Positions 17,670-26,338 of a DNA stretch of 64,000 nucleotides are shown here, one piece after another. The translations under genes and the position numbers were made by a program. Below the pieces are notes generated by a model, which saw only the letters and a list, made by a program, of their open reading frames with translations, was not told the DNA's origin and ran no database searches. The DNA is from Dehalococcoidia bacterium (lineage in GTDB: Bacteria > Chloroflexota > Dehalococcoidia > DSTF01 > JACRBR01), in the NCBI GenBank assembly GCA_021731085.1, contig JAKFYB010000003.1, positions 1 through 64,000 on the forward strand, read 5' to 3'. The first letter of the stretch is position 1; the number at the start of each line of letters is the position of its first letter.

Positions 17670-20162
17670 ATGCGCCGCGTATCCGTCAGTCTGCTTGCCA
17701 TCATGACGACCGTCGCCAGTCTGGTGCTTCTCAGCGCGCCGGCCGCGGGTATCCCGCTGCAACAGTTCGCGACGTCGGGCGTCGCCGAGATTAGCGTCGA
17801 TCACTGCTACGACACCAATCCCGCCAACGCTCCGGTGGTTTCGGGTGGACGCCTCGTCTGCAATCCGGGCAATCCCGGCCTGCTGGCGTCGGCAACGACG
17901 TACACAGCCTGGACAATCGTCAACCTGCCGATCGGCAACCGACTCGCTGTCCCGACGACGTTTACGCCGATGGACACGAACGAGTGGTTGTCGGCAGCGG
18001 TCTCATGCGCGCCAGTGGACGCCAACAACCGTTGCACCGCTTCTGCCACAACGGGTGCGATCGACGTGCGCACGGACGTGATGTGCGACCAGGTGGTGGA
18101 CATCCTCGGTGCAGGCGGCCCGGGAGGGGCTACTGGCTCGTGGCCTAACCCGGCTCTCTGGACACCGCCGACGTTCACGCGCATCGCCGCCTCTGGAGCG
18201 CTTGGCGGCGCCGGCGAGTTGCTCCCGGCCGACGCGGACCATTACATCCACGGCGCAGCCCCGCAACCAAGCAGCTGGACCTTCCAGTCGTCCGATCTTG
18301 CACAGCTGACGACGCTGTACGTCGACGGTACGACGCCGTTCACCATTGCCGGAAGCGCAAAGCTCAACCACGTCGCCTACGCGTCGAATTATCCGGGACA
18401 GTCAGGGCTCGTCGCGACGGCGACGATCCTGGGCAACTCGCCCGACAACCCGCCGAACGACGACATGTCGCTGTGCTATTCCGCGCCGCGCGACAGCATC
18501 ACCTCCACGACCTTCATGACGACGCCGGCGGTCGACACGATCCTGCCGCGCTGGACGTTGCTTGAATCGGAGCCCGATCTCGGCGACCGTTCGGTCTCAC
18601 GCATCCTCGACTGGCAGTGCGATGTGATTGGCATCGGCATTCCGTTCGACGCGGACGGCGACTGCTACCCGGACATCGTCGACCCGAATGACGCGAACAA
18701 GGATATTGACGGCGACCTTGTGCCGGACGGTGTGGAATACGCAAACAACTCCGACCCGCTGATCGTCGATACGGACGGTGACGGCGCTGATGACTACACC
18801 GAGATCTTCCAGTTCACCGACCCGCAGGACGCGGACAGCGACAACGACGGTCAGGCCGACAAGCAGGACACCATTGCCACCTGCAACAAGGCGCTCCCCC
18901 AGTGTGGTGGAGGCGTTCCTAGTGGCAACAACCTGACTATTGCGCAGCTAAACCCGGACTTGTTTCTCGACGCCAATGAAGCGACCGACGACAACTGCCC
19001 AAACGAAGCGAACGCGTCGCAGCTCAACACTGACTCGCTTTGGCAGTACCACGGCATGGGCGGCAGCGCAGATCCGGATGGCGCTGGGCCACTCCTCGGG
19101 CAGAACACGAGCACCGGCGACCGCACGAATCCCGACGAGGATCCGTGGGGTGACGCCTGCGACACGGACGACGACAACGACGAGTTGCCTGACGCTTCGG
19201 AACCGCAGCTCCGCATCCGCGAGTGGTCGGGGCCGACGGACCCGGGTGGCGAGTGCGCTCCCGCGCCGTTATGCGGGACGTCCGGTGACATCGCCGACAC
19301 ATCCGTCTGTGTAGGCGTCGCGATGTATCCCGATGGGACGCCGGGCGTCTCGATGCCGATCCGCACGATGAGCCCCGTGCTTGGCGACGTGGACTTCGAC
19401 ATGATGCTCGATGGCCGTGAGTGCCAGTTCCGCAGCCGCCCTGACGCCTCCTGCCGCACCGCTTCGGCGGATGCAGGTTGTGTCTCCACACCGGAAGCGA
19501 AGAGCTGCACCGCGGGGGCAGTCGTTACTCCCTTCGCGCTCGGGTGCGCGCAGCCGGCTGCGAATGCTTCAATCCCAACTGGTGGCGACACGGACGCGGA
19601 CGGTCTGTACATGCCGGGCGCTGCCGCCCTGCACGCCACGACCGAGACCTTCTTCCGCACGATGAGGATCAGCGTCAGCCCTAGTGGCTTCATCGACGAT
19701 ATCGACGGCGACGGCGCAAACGGCAACACCGACCGCGATTCCGACAGGGACACGGTTGGTGCGACTGGCACATTCGGAGGGCTCCGCGATGGCGTTGAAG
19801 TGCGCTTTTACGGTACGGAGCCATCCATGGCCGATACGGACGGCGACGGCTGCCGAGACGGCGACGAAGTGACGGACTTGAACGGCGACGGCGCCCAGAA
19901 CGCCGTCGACCAAGGGCTGCGATCCCAGGCCACCGGCTCTAACGATGCGAGCCCCTCAAATGGACGCATGGACACTAATATTTCGAATCAGCAGGGTGTG
20001 AGCCGTTATTCGTTGGCCACTAACCGTGACATCAGCAAGGACGGCCAGGGTGCCAGCGACGACAGTGGCATTATCGCCGCGGCGATTTCCGCACCGGGTT
20101 CGTGCTCGCCGTACAACGAGGGCGGAATCACGCCGGCCAAAGCGACGAAGGGGCTGCCGTAG
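17670..20162 (+). CDS. Secreted calcium-binding protein with thrombospondin type 3-like repeats
   Basis: 830 aa. The start at 17670 opens a signal peptide (MRRVSVSLLAIM, then Leu/Val-rich, cut near AAG); GAAAGG is about 10 nt upstream. Residues 30-320 are a beta-rich region of unknown fold with several Cys. From about 325 the protein is filled with Asp-rich Ca loops of the TSP3 type (DADGDCYPDI, DIDGDLVPDG, DTDGDGADDY, DSDNDGQADK, DTDDDNDELPD, DIDGDGANG, DTDGDGCRDG). A degenerate dockerin-like element (DLNGDGAQNAVDQGL) comes near residue 740. It follows the propeller protein on the same strand but after a terminator. A structural or adhesive surface role is likely; no enzyme motif seen. Confidence 0.85.
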   Translation: MRRVSVSLLAIMTTVASLVLLSAPAAGIPLQQFATSGVAEISVDHCYDTNPANAPVVSGGRLVCNPGNPGLLASATTYTAWTIVNLPIGNRLAVPTTFTPMDTNEWLSAAVSCAPVDANNRCTASATTGAIDVRTDVMCDQVVDILGAGGPGGATGSWPNPALWTPPTFTRIAASGALGGAGELLPADADHYIHGAAPQPSSWTFQSSDLAQLTTLYVDGTTPFTIAGSAKLNHVAYASNYPGQSGLVATATILGNSPDNPPNDDMSLCYSAPRDSITSTTFMTTPAVDTILPRWTLLESEPDLGDRSVSRILDWQCDVIGIGIPFDADGDCYPDIVDPNDANKDIDGDLVPDGVEYANNSDPLIVDTDGDGADDYTEIFQFTDPQDADSDNDGQADKQDTIATCNKALPQCGGGVPSGNNLTIAQLNPDLFLDANEATDDNCPNEANASQLNTDSLWQYHGMGGSADPDGAGPLLGQNTSTGDRTNPDEDPWGDACDTDDDNDELPDASEPQLRIREWSGPTDPGGECAPAPLCGTSGDIADTSVCVGVAMYPDGTPGVSMPIRTMSPVLGDVDFDMMLDGRECQFRSRPDASCRTASADAGCVSTPEAKSCTAGAVVTPFALGCAQPAANASIPTGGDTDADGLYMPGAAALHATTETFFRTMRISVSPSGFIDDIDGDGANGNTDRDSDRDTVGATGTFGGLRDGVEVRFYGTEPSMADTDGDGCRDGDEVTDLNGDGAQNAVDQGLRSQATGSNDASPSNGRMDTNISNQQGVSRYSLATNRDISKDGQGASDDSGIIAAAISAPGSCSPYNEGGITPAKATKGLP

Positions 20163-20174
20163 CGCGCCGGTGCT

Positions 20175-20936
20175 TTAGATCGTGCCGAGCAGCGAGTAGC
20201 CGCCGTCGACGAGGAGCACCTGGCCGACGATCATCTTCGCCTGATCGGACGCGAGAAAGGCGACGGCATCAGCGACGTCGGTTGGCAGCACATGGCGGCC
20301 GGCGGGCACTTTGGTCTCGTAGTCGCCCACCATGTCCTGATCGAGCATGCGCACACCGTCGGTCTCGGCGACCAGTCCGGCGGACACGCAGTTGACGCGG
20401 ATGCCGCGCGGCGCGAGTTCGACGGCGAGGTACATGCTCAGCGATTCCAACGCACCCTTCGAGACGCCGACGGGCGCGTACTTCGGCAGGTAGCGGTCGC
20501 TTCCGGGGCTGAGCAGGCTGATGATTGCGCTTCCTTCCGCCATGTACTTCACGGCGGCCTGCGCTGCGAACCACGGCCCGAACACGTTCACGTCCATCGT
20601 GTGATGCAGATGCTTCGGCAGTGAGTCGATGGCCGCGCGCGGACGCTCGAGGCCGCGGGCGGCGCTGTTCACGAGAATGTCGATGCGGCCGAAGCGCTCG
20701 CCGACCTGCTTCACCATCTCGAAGACGGCCTCGCGGTCACCGACATTGCACTGGAGCGCGAATGCTTCGACACCGAGCGCCTGCAAGTCAGCGACGGCAG
20801 CGTCGGCGGACTCTTTGCTGCGTGAGTAGTTGATCGCGACGTTCGCGCCATCTCGGGCGAGGCGCATGGCGATGGCTTTACCGATGCCGCGGGTGCCGCC
20901 GGTTACGAGCGCTGCCTTGCCGTCGAACTGTCCCAT
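20175..20936 (-). CDS. fabL: Enoyl-ACP reductase III, FabL-type SDR
   Basis: 253 aa. Reduces trans-2-enoyl-ACP with NADPH in fatty-acid elongation. Beyond the generic SDR motif TGGTRGIG (12-19), the specific wording matches Bacillus FabL: NVGDREAVFEM, SPGSDRYLPKYAPVGVSKGA with the enoyl-reductase spacing Y-x6-K rather than Y-x3-K, YLAVELAPRGI, PAGRHV, and a terminal AKMIVGQVLLVDGGYSLL. It diverges from another SDR with only 49 bp between starts. The FabL assignment is from remembered family sequence; a FabG-like function is the alternative but the Y-x6-K argues against it. Confidence 0.82.
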   Translation of the reverse strand: MGQFDGKAALVTGGTRGIGKAIAMRLARDGANVAINYSRSKESADAAVADLQALGVEAFALQCNVGDREAVFEMVKQVGERFGRIDILVNSAARGLERPRAAIDSLPKHLHHTMDVNVFGPWFAAQAAVKYMAEGSAIISLLSPGSDRYLPKYAPVGVSKGALESLSMYLAVELAPRGIRVNCVSAGLVAETDGVRMLDQDMVGDYETKVPAGRHVLPTDVADAVAFLASDQAKMIVGQVLLVDGGYSLLGTI

Positions 20937-20973
20937 ACGAAGGCCAATGTAGCGGCTGCACCCGCTAACCGCC

Positions 20974-20979
20974 TATCCT
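20974..20979 (+). promoter_or_regulatory. -10 hexamer of a predicted leaderless promoter
   Basis: TATCCT ends 6 nt before the ATG at 20986. No ribosome site lies between, so transcription would begin at the start codon. Confidence 0.55.
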
Positions 20980-20985
20980 CAGCGC

Positions 20986-21735
20986 ATGGGACTAGAAGGA
21001 CGCGTCGCGCTGGTAACGGGCGCCGGTGGGCAGGGGATGGGGCGGAGTATCGCCCTCACGCTGGCTCGCGACGGCGCTGATGTCGTCGTGAATTACCGCA
21101 GGAACCGCGATTCCGCAGATGGCGTCGTCGCGGTGATCGAAGGCATGGGGCGGAGGGCGATCGCGGTCGCTGCGGACATCGCCGACGCGGGCGCTATCGA
21201 TGCAATGTTCGCCGAAGCGGCCGAGCGGCTGGGCACGGTTGGGATCGTCGTCAACAGCGCGGGCGCGGTCTGGAAGCCGCAGGACATCACCGAGATCGAA
21301 CCCGCGCACCTGCGCGACGTGCTCGGACGCGAGATTGAGTCTTCGTACTACCTGCTGCGCGCGGCGCTGCCCGACATGCGCGTTCGGCAGTGGGGGCGGT
21401 TCGTGAGCATCGGCGGGCACATGGCAGACGACTGGCGCTTCGGGCCACCAGACGCGCCGCTGGACTATCCGTTGGGCAAAGCCGCGCGGCACTGGCTCAC
21501 GCGCACGCTCGCGCCGCGCGAGGCTCCCCACGGCATCACGATCAACGCCGTCGCGCCGGGGCCGACGGTGCGGTTCACGGCCGAAGAAGCGATGGCTGCC
21601 GTGCGCGGCGAATTGCCGCGACGAAACGAGAACACGCCGCAGGACATCGCCGAGATCATCGCGTTTCTGTGCTCGGACGCGGCCGCGCGCGTGACCGGTG
21701 CCGTAATCCCCGTACCGGGTGCGCGGCCGGTGTGA
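20986..21735 (+). CDS. SDR-family oxidoreductase
   Basis: 249 aa. Nucleotide-binding TGAGGQGMG near residue 12, NSAG near residue 91, catalytic Ser in VSIGG, and YPLGK as YxxxK. The C-terminal GAVIPVPGARPV replaces the usual DGG ending. Its stop overlaps the GTG of the next gene (GTGA), so it forms a coupled pair with a GNAT acetyltransferase. Substrate unknown. The promoter appears to be leaderless. Confidence 0.88.
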   Translation: MGLEGRVALVTGAGGQGMGRSIALTLARDGADVVVNYRRNRDSADGVVAVIEGMGRRAIAVAADIADAGAIDAMFAEAAERLGTVGIVVNSAGAVWKPQDITEIEPAHLRDVLGREIESSYYLLRAALPDMRVRQWGRFVSIGGHMADDWRFGPPDAPLDYPLGKAARHWLTRTLAPREAPHGITINAVAPGPTVRFTAEEAMAAVRGELPRRNENTPQDIAEIIAFLCSDAAARVTGAVIPVPGARPV

Positions 21736-22199
21736 GCGGGGGAGACGTCGCGATACGCGACTTCGAGCCACGCGATCAGATCGCGGCGCGATCGCTTATC
21801 ATCACCGGGCTCGGCGAGCACTTCGGGCATGTGGACGAATCGCTGAACCCGGATCTGGACGACATCGCAGCGAACTACGCGGGCAGCCAGCTCATCGTCG
21901 CGGAGAAGGACGGCCGGCTCGTTGCAACGGGATTCCTCAAGCACATCGATGCGCACACGGTTGAGGTCGTGCGGATGTCGGTCGCGCCTGATGCGCGCAG
22001 GATGGGCGTCGGGCGCATGGTCCTCGACGAGCTGGTGCGTCGGGCGCGCGGGCGAGGATATGCGGCGGTGACGCTTTCTACGCTGGCGAGTTGGGATGCC
22101 GCACCGTTCTATCGTTCGTGTGGGTTCATCGAGCGGCGACGCGTCACGGTGCCCCTTGGTGAAGCGATCGTGTTTGAGATGCGCCTGAACGTAGGGTAG
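21732..22199 (+). CDS. GNAT-family N-acetyltransferase
   Basis: 155 aa from the GTG overlapping the upstream stop by 3 nt. The acetyl-CoA pyrophosphate loop V-A-P-D-A-R-R-M-G-V-G (about residue 87) is the RxxGxG/A signature; the preceding VEVVRMSV strand and the C-terminal WDAAPFYRSCGFIERRR are typical of GNAT motifs A and B. The start was picked by overlap since no free ribosome site exists. Translational coupling implies stoichiometric expression with the SDR. The acyl acceptor cannot be inferred. Confidence 0.9.
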   Translation: MSGGDVAIRDFEPRDQIAARSLIITGLGEHFGHVDESLNPDLDDIAANYAGSQLIVAEKDGRLVATGFLKHIDAHTVEVVRMSVAPDARRMGVGRMVLDELVRRARGRGYAAVTLSTLASWDAAPFYRSCGFIERRRVTVPLGEAIVFEMRLNVG

Positions 22200-22315
22200 T
22201 GGCGCTCGCGCAGCGTGTTCACTGCTCGGTGATTGTCGAGTGGCCGAGGGCGCGGCAAGCGGCGCCCCTACACAAACATTTCAGACAACTCACGACATCC
22301 GGTGCTGCTCGACGA

Positions 22316-22334
22316 CGCGGGCTGAAAGCCCGCG
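22316..22334. repeat. Intergenic palindrome CGCGGGCT-GAA-AGCCCGCG
   Basis: A perfect 8-bp stem in the convergent gap between the GNAT gene and the ABC ATPase gene. It may serve as a shared terminator hairpin. Related to 3841-3862. Confidence 0.65.
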
Positions 22335-22357
22335 CTCCGGGCGCTATTCGACGACCG

Positions 22358-23134
22358 CTAGAGAATCTTCGACAGGAAGGACTTCGTGCGTTCGTGTTGT
22401 GGCGCGTCGAAGAACGCGGCTGGGGCGTTGGCTTCGATAATGCGGCCTTCGTCCATGAGCATCACGCGGTCGGCGACTTCGCGGGCGAAGCCCATTTCGT
22501 GCGTGACGACCATCATCGTCATGCCGCCATGGGCGAGCTGCTTCATCACTTCGAGCACTTCGCCGACGAGCTCCGGGTCGAGGGCGGATGTCGCTTCGTC
22601 GAACAGCATGACCTTTGGGTTCATCGCGAGCGCGCGGGCGATGGCGACGCGCTGTTGTTGGCCGCCGGAGAGCTGCGATGGATACGCGTCGAATTTCTCG
22701 CCAATGCCGACCATGGTCAGCAGCTCTTTCGCTCGCTCGACTGCCTTCGAGCGCGGGATGCCGCGGACGTGGACGGGCGCCGTGACGACGTTGCCGACGG
22801 CGGTCAGGTGCGGAAAGAGATTGAAGCGCTGGAACACCATGCCGACATCCGCGCGCGCACGAGACGCGGCAGCGTCAGAAAGCTCGCGCAGCTTGCCACC
22901 GCGCTCCTCGTAGCCGACGAGCTTGCCGTCGACGAGGATGCGGCCGGCGTCCATGCGGTCGAGATGCGCGACGAGCCGCAGCAGCGTGCTCTTGCCGGAG
23001 CCGCTGGGGCCGAGGATAACGACGACCTCGCCTTCCGCGACGTCGAAGGTCACGCCCCGCAGCACTTCGACCTTGCCGAAGCGCTTGTAGATGTCCTCGA
23101 TGCGGACCATCGGCGGCTTGATGTCGTCGGTCAT
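22358..23134 (-). CDS. Polar amino-acid ABC transporter, ATP-binding protein
   Basis: 258 aa. Walker [10 protein letters not shown] (42-50), Q-loop QRFNLFPH, signature LSGGQQQR, Walker B VMLFDEAT with D/E, and the H-loop VTHEMGFA; the [11 protein letters not shown] phrase is characteristic of the GlnQ/HisP subfamily. The start overlaps the permease stop (ATGA). It energises uptake of a polar amino acid bound by the lipoprotein encoded upstream. Substrate unknown among Gln, Glu, Asp, Arg, His and similar. Confidence 0.95.
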   Translation of the reverse strand: MTDDIKPPMVRIEDIYKRFGKVEVLRGVTFDVAEGEVVVILGPSGSGKSTLLRLVAHLDRMDAGRILVDGKLVGYEERGGKLRELSDAAASRARADVGMVFQRFNLFPHLTAVGNVVTAPVHVRGIPRSKAVERAKELLTMVGIGEKFDAYPSQLSGGQQQRVAIARALAMNPKVMLFDEATSALDPELVGEVLEVMKQLAHGGMTMMVVTHEMGFAREVADRVMLMDEGRIIEANAPAAFFDAPQHERTKSFLSKIL

Positions 23135-23955
23135 GGCCGCGCCCCAGTATCGCCGCCGAGCCATCGTGATGGCGGGCGCACGCCGTTCTTGAGGCGTGTC
23201 AGGAGGCCCTGCGATTCGTTGTCGGGGAACATGCGCGCCTCGATCTCGTCCTGGATGACGCCCCAGATGGTCGTGAACACGAGGTACCATAAGCTCGCGA
23301 CGACGAGCAGTTCCAGCACCTGGTAGTTGCGCGAGTACACACCGCGCGCGGTGTACAGCAGTTCGCTGTAGGCGATCACCGAGGCGAGCGATGAGTTCTT
23401 CAGCATCGCGTTGAACTCATTCCCCGTCGGCGGGACGATCACGCGCAGAGCCTGCGGCAGGATGATGAGCCGCATCGCCTGCAGATTGCGCATGCCGAGC
23501 GCCTTCGCGGCGTCCATCTGCCCCTTCTCGATCGACTGGATGCCGGCGCGAACGATCTCGGCCATGTAAGCGCCCTCGTTGAACGCGAGCGCGATGAGCG
23601 CAGCCTGGAACGGGCTCAACAGCAACAGGTCGTGGTGATACTGGAAGATCCACCATCCGAAGTCGTCGGGCGCGTACAGCGGCAGCGCGGCGTACCAGAA
23701 CAGGATCTGCAACAGCAGCGGTGTGCCACGAAAGAACCAGACGTACAGGCTGGCTATCTGGCTGAGGACGGGCACGCGCAAATGCCGCGGGATCGCGACG
23801 AGCACGCCGATGAGGATGCCGAAGATCTGCGCCAGCACCGAGATCCACAGCGTGTGCCACGCCGCTTCGAGAAAGATGCTGTCGAAGAGGTAGTGGCGAA
23901 CGGTGTCGAAATCGAAATCGGCAATGAGCGTGGGGACGGTTGGGAACACGTGCAT
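23131..23955 (-). CDS. Polar amino-acid ABC transporter, permease
   Basis: 274 aa of the HisM/GlnP family. Seen: TM1 after a short N-terminus ([18 protein letters not shown]), [11 protein letters not shown], and the EAA loop with [23 protein letters not shown]-type wording followed by [12 protein letters not shown], all diagnostic. About five TM segments. A long charged C-terminal tail (about 25 residues after the last helix) is unusual. A single permease gene implies a homodimer. A three-hairpin array precedes its start and the ribosome site is weak (AGG abutting the ATG), so expression is probably well below that of the binding protein. Confidence 0.95.
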   Translation of the reverse strand: MHVFPTVPTLIADFDFDTVRHYLFDSIFLEAAWHTLWISVLAQIFGILIGVLVAIPRHLRVPVLSQIASLYVWFFRGTPLLLQILFWYAALPLYAPDDFGWWIFQYHHDLLLLSPFQAALIALAFNEGAYMAEIVRAGIQSIEKGQMDAAKALGMRNLQAMRLIILPQALRVIVPPTGNEFNAMLKNSSLASVIAYSELLYTARGVYSRNYQVLELLVVASLWYLVFTTIWGVIQDEIEARMFPDNESQGLLTRLKNGVRPPSRWLGGDTGARP

Positions 23956-23967
23956 CCTGTGTAAAGG

Positions 23968-24038
23968 ATAGGTGCTTTTGCGAAAAGCATAGGTGCTTCT
24001 AGCGAAAGCATAGGGCCCCCATTTGGAGGCCCTATGCT
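23968..24038. repeat. Tandem 21-bp repeats plus 11-bp hairpin inside the ABC operon
   Basis: Two 21-bp units (23968-23988, 23989-24009), each beginning ATAGGTGCTT and ending AAAGC, each able to fold (GCTTTT-GCG-AAAAGC in the first). They are followed by a perfect 11-bp stem AGCATAGGGCC / GGCCCTATGCT (24007-24017, 24028-24038). Located between the binding-protein stop and the permease start. Confidence 0.88.
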
Positions 24039-24068
24039 CGTTGTCAAGCTAATGGTGCGCTGTTGTCG

Positions 24069-25016
24069 CTACTGGAGCGCGCCTGCTTCCAGTTCCCACT
24101 CCGCGAGAATGGCGGCGTATGTGCCATCCTCGATGATCTGGTCGACTGCGGCTTGCAGCACGGCCTTCAACTCAGTGCTCGTCTTGCGTGTGGCGATGCC
24201 GTAGTTACCGGCGTCGAACTGGTAGCCCGTGATGATCTCGATCTCGCCTTCGTTCTGCGTCACTGAGTACGTCGCTACGGGGTAGTCAGCCATTTCGGCG
24301 TCCGCCTGGCCTGCGAGGAGGGCCTGGACGGCCTCCGGGTCAGACGGGAACTTCAGTACCGTGATCTCTTCCCCGCCGGCGTCGACGCATGCCTGGCTCT
24401 GGCCGCCACCCGCCTCGGCCGTGCCCTCGAGGTACTCGACCTGAATTGTGCCGTCCTGCACAGCAACCGTCTTACCGCAGAGGTCCTCGATGGTCGCGAT
24501 GCCGTCCGGGTTGCCGGTTGGCACGATGATGCCGGAGCCAGCGGTGAAGTACTCGACGAAGTCGACCTCAAGCTTGCGTTCGTCGCTCGCCGTCATCGCC
24601 GACCAGATCACATCGTAGCGCTCTGCGGCGAGCGACGGCAGAAGGCTGGAGAACGCTTCGTTTGTGAACTCGACCTCAACGCCGAGCGCTGCGGCAATTG
24701 CCTCAGCAAGATCAAGATCGAGGCCAACAGGTGTGTTGGATTCGTCGAAGAACTCGAGCGGTGCGTAGGCGATGTCGGAGCCTGCGCTGAGCAAGCCGTC
24801 CTCCAACTCCGGCACGCCAGAGATGTCGATCTCGCCGCCTGTCGTTGCGGTGCCGTCCGGCTCTGTTGTTGCGGCGCTTGTCGCGGCCGACGTCGCCGCT
24901 GGTGTCGTGTCGCCGTCTTCCGGGTCGTCGTCGTCACTGCACGCCGTCGCGACCAGCGACATCGTGACTACGCCCGCTAACGCGAGCGCCATGAACCTGC
25001 TTCTCGTCTTGAACAT
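24069..25016 (-). CDS. Polar amino-acid ABC transporter, substrate-binding lipoprotein
   Basis: 315 aa from 25016 (GGGAGG 4 nt upstream). Lipobox VATAC with lipidated Cys26, an acidic/Thr-Ala linker to about residue 65, then a family-3 solute-binding domain: GLLSAGSDIAYAPLEF, GLDLDLAEAIAAALGVEVEF, YDVIWSAMTASDERK, GKTVAVQDGT, and DGTYAAILAEWE near the end. It binds a polar amino acid outside the membrane and delivers it to the permease. First gene of the three-gene operon. Confidence 0.95.
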   Translation of the reverse strand: MFKTRSRFMALALAGVVTMSLVATACSDDDDPEDGDTTPAATSAATSAATTEPDGTATTGGEIDISGVPELEDGLLSAGSDIAYAPLEFFDESNTPVGLDLDLAEAIAAALGVEVEFTNEAFSSLLPSLAAERYDVIWSAMTASDERKLEVDFVEYFTAGSGIIVPTGNPDGIATIEDLCGKTVAVQDGTIQVEYLEGTAEAGGGQSQACVDAGGEEITVLKFPSDPEAVQALLAGQADAEMADYPVATYSVTQNEGEIEIITGYQFDAGNYGIATRKTSTELKAVLQAAVDQIIEDGTYAAILAEWELEAGALQ

Positions 25017-25154
25017 CTTCCTCCCTGTTCCCTCCAACTGTGGTTCGAACACCTCGACGAGATCGTCGAGGCGTTCGCGTTGCCCAGCGATCAATCATGG
25101 GCGGGAACGCGAAATTGGTCAAATTACGAGTGTGTTTCGTGCGCGCCCTCCCCC

Positions 25155-25179
25155 AACCCCTCTCCCAGAACGGGAGAGG
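25155..25179. repeat. Intergenic palindrome CCCCTCTCCC-N5-GGGAGAGGGG
   Basis: A perfect 10-bp stem with loop AGAAC in the divergent gap upstream of the Gfo/Idh/MocA gene. The gap at 25017-25235 holds nothing else identifiable. Confidence 0.7.
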
Positions 25180-25235
25180 GGAGACAGGTATCACGTACGC
25201 GCCGCAGCTTGTAGCCTGCGAGTTCCGGAGGGTTA

Positions 25236-26336
25236 ATGCGACCACAGGTTGGCATTATTGGCGGCGGTGTCATGGGCACGACCCACGGCAAGGCCACGCA
25301 CTTCTGCTTCAAGAGCGGCCTCATCGACGGCGAGCTCGTCGGCATCGCGGAGGAGGATGACGCGCGGCGCGAGAGCTTCGCCGCGGCCTCACACGCGCGC
25401 CTCGTGACGGCGAACGCTGACGAACTGATCAATTCACCCGAGATCAACACGATCTACATCTGCACGCCGACGTTCAACCACCTCGAACTCGCGCGCAAAG
25501 TCGCGGCCGCGGGCAAGGCGCTGTTCTGCGAGAAGCCGCTCGCATTCAACGCGACGGACGCGGCACTGATGCGCGACGCCGCGAAGGCCGCCGGTATCAC
25601 GCACCAGGTGGGGCTGGTGATGCGCTTCTCGCCCGTCGTGTTCGTGACGCGACAACTGATGCAGGAAGAAGCGTCGGGCAGGCCGATGACGTGCGTGATG
25701 ATCGACGACCAGTTCTTCCCGATCCAGGGCCACTACCAGAGCACCTGGCGCGGCGACGTCACGAAGGTCGGCGCCGGGACGCTGCTCGAACACGCGATCC
25801 ACGACATCGACATCCTGCTGTCGTACTTCGGTGACGTGAAGCGCGTGTACGGCACGACGAGCCACTTCTTCGGCAAAGAGGGTGTCGAGGACATGAGCAG
25901 CGCGATGCTCGAGTTCGAGATCGGCGCCGTCGTCAACCATGTCTCGATCTGGCACAACATCCTGCACCGCGGCTCCAGCCGCCGCATGCACGTCGTCTGT
26001 GAGAACGCGCAGTACAGCTGGGAGGACGACGACTACGCCGGCAACATCCGCTGCGAGACCAACGCGGCGGGCCGCCGTACGGACATCGCGTCAAAGGAAG
26101 TGATCGAGCGTTTCGCCAACGGTCTGCCGATCGACGACGCGCGACTCCGCGAGCACGTCATCGAGCACGATCTGGGCCAGTCGTACCTGCTAGAGGACTA
26201 CACGTTCCTGAAGGCGGTGAGCGAAGACCGCCAGTCGTGGCTTGACTTTGATGTCGCCGTTAAGGCGCACGCCGTGGTCGACGCGATCTACGAGTCAGCA
26301 CGCACCGGCCAACCGGTCGATATGAGCGCGAAATAG
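25236..26336 (+). CDS. Gfo/Idh/MocA-family oxidoreductase
   Basis: 366 aa. N-terminal Rossmann fold (VGIIGGGVMGTTHGKA, residues 4-20), IYICTPTFNHLELA, and the EKPLAFN motif with its catalytic Lys near residue 97, all hallmarks of the family. HAIHDIDILLSYFG fits the C-terminal substrate domain with the conserved His/Asp. GGAGGG sits 3 nt before the ATG. It is the first gene of a tight operon with a D-aminoacylase-like hydrolase (2-nt gap) and a cupin, hinting at catabolism of an N-acylated sugar or amino compound (inference). Confidence 0.92.
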   Translation: MRPQVGIIGGGVMGTTHGKATHFCFKSGLIDGELVGIAEEDDARRESFAAASHARLVTANADELINSPEINTIYICTPTFNHLELARKVAAAGKALFCEKPLAFNATDAALMRDAAKAAGITHQVGLVMRFSPVVFVTRQLMQEEASGRPMTCVMIDDQFFPIQGHYQSTWRGDVTKVGAGTLLEHAIHDIDILLSYFGDVKRVYGTTSHFFGKEGVEDMSSAMLEFEIGAVVNHVSIWHNILHRGSSRRMHVVCENAQYSWEDDDYAGNIRCETNAAGRRTDIASKEVIERFANGLPIDDARLREHVIEHDLGQSYLLEDYTFLKAVSEDRQSWLDFDVAVKAHAVVDAIYESARTGQPVDMSAK

Positions 26337-26338
26337 CT

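Noticed and set aside
22199-23326. A 375-codon plus-strand frame opposite the ABC ATPase
   Set aside because: Antisense shadow; the ATPase motifs on the other strand are complete.
23968-24038. Could the 21-bp repeats be a CRISPR fragment
   Set aside because: Repeat units are contiguous without spacers and form an intra-operon hairpin array; no cas genes.
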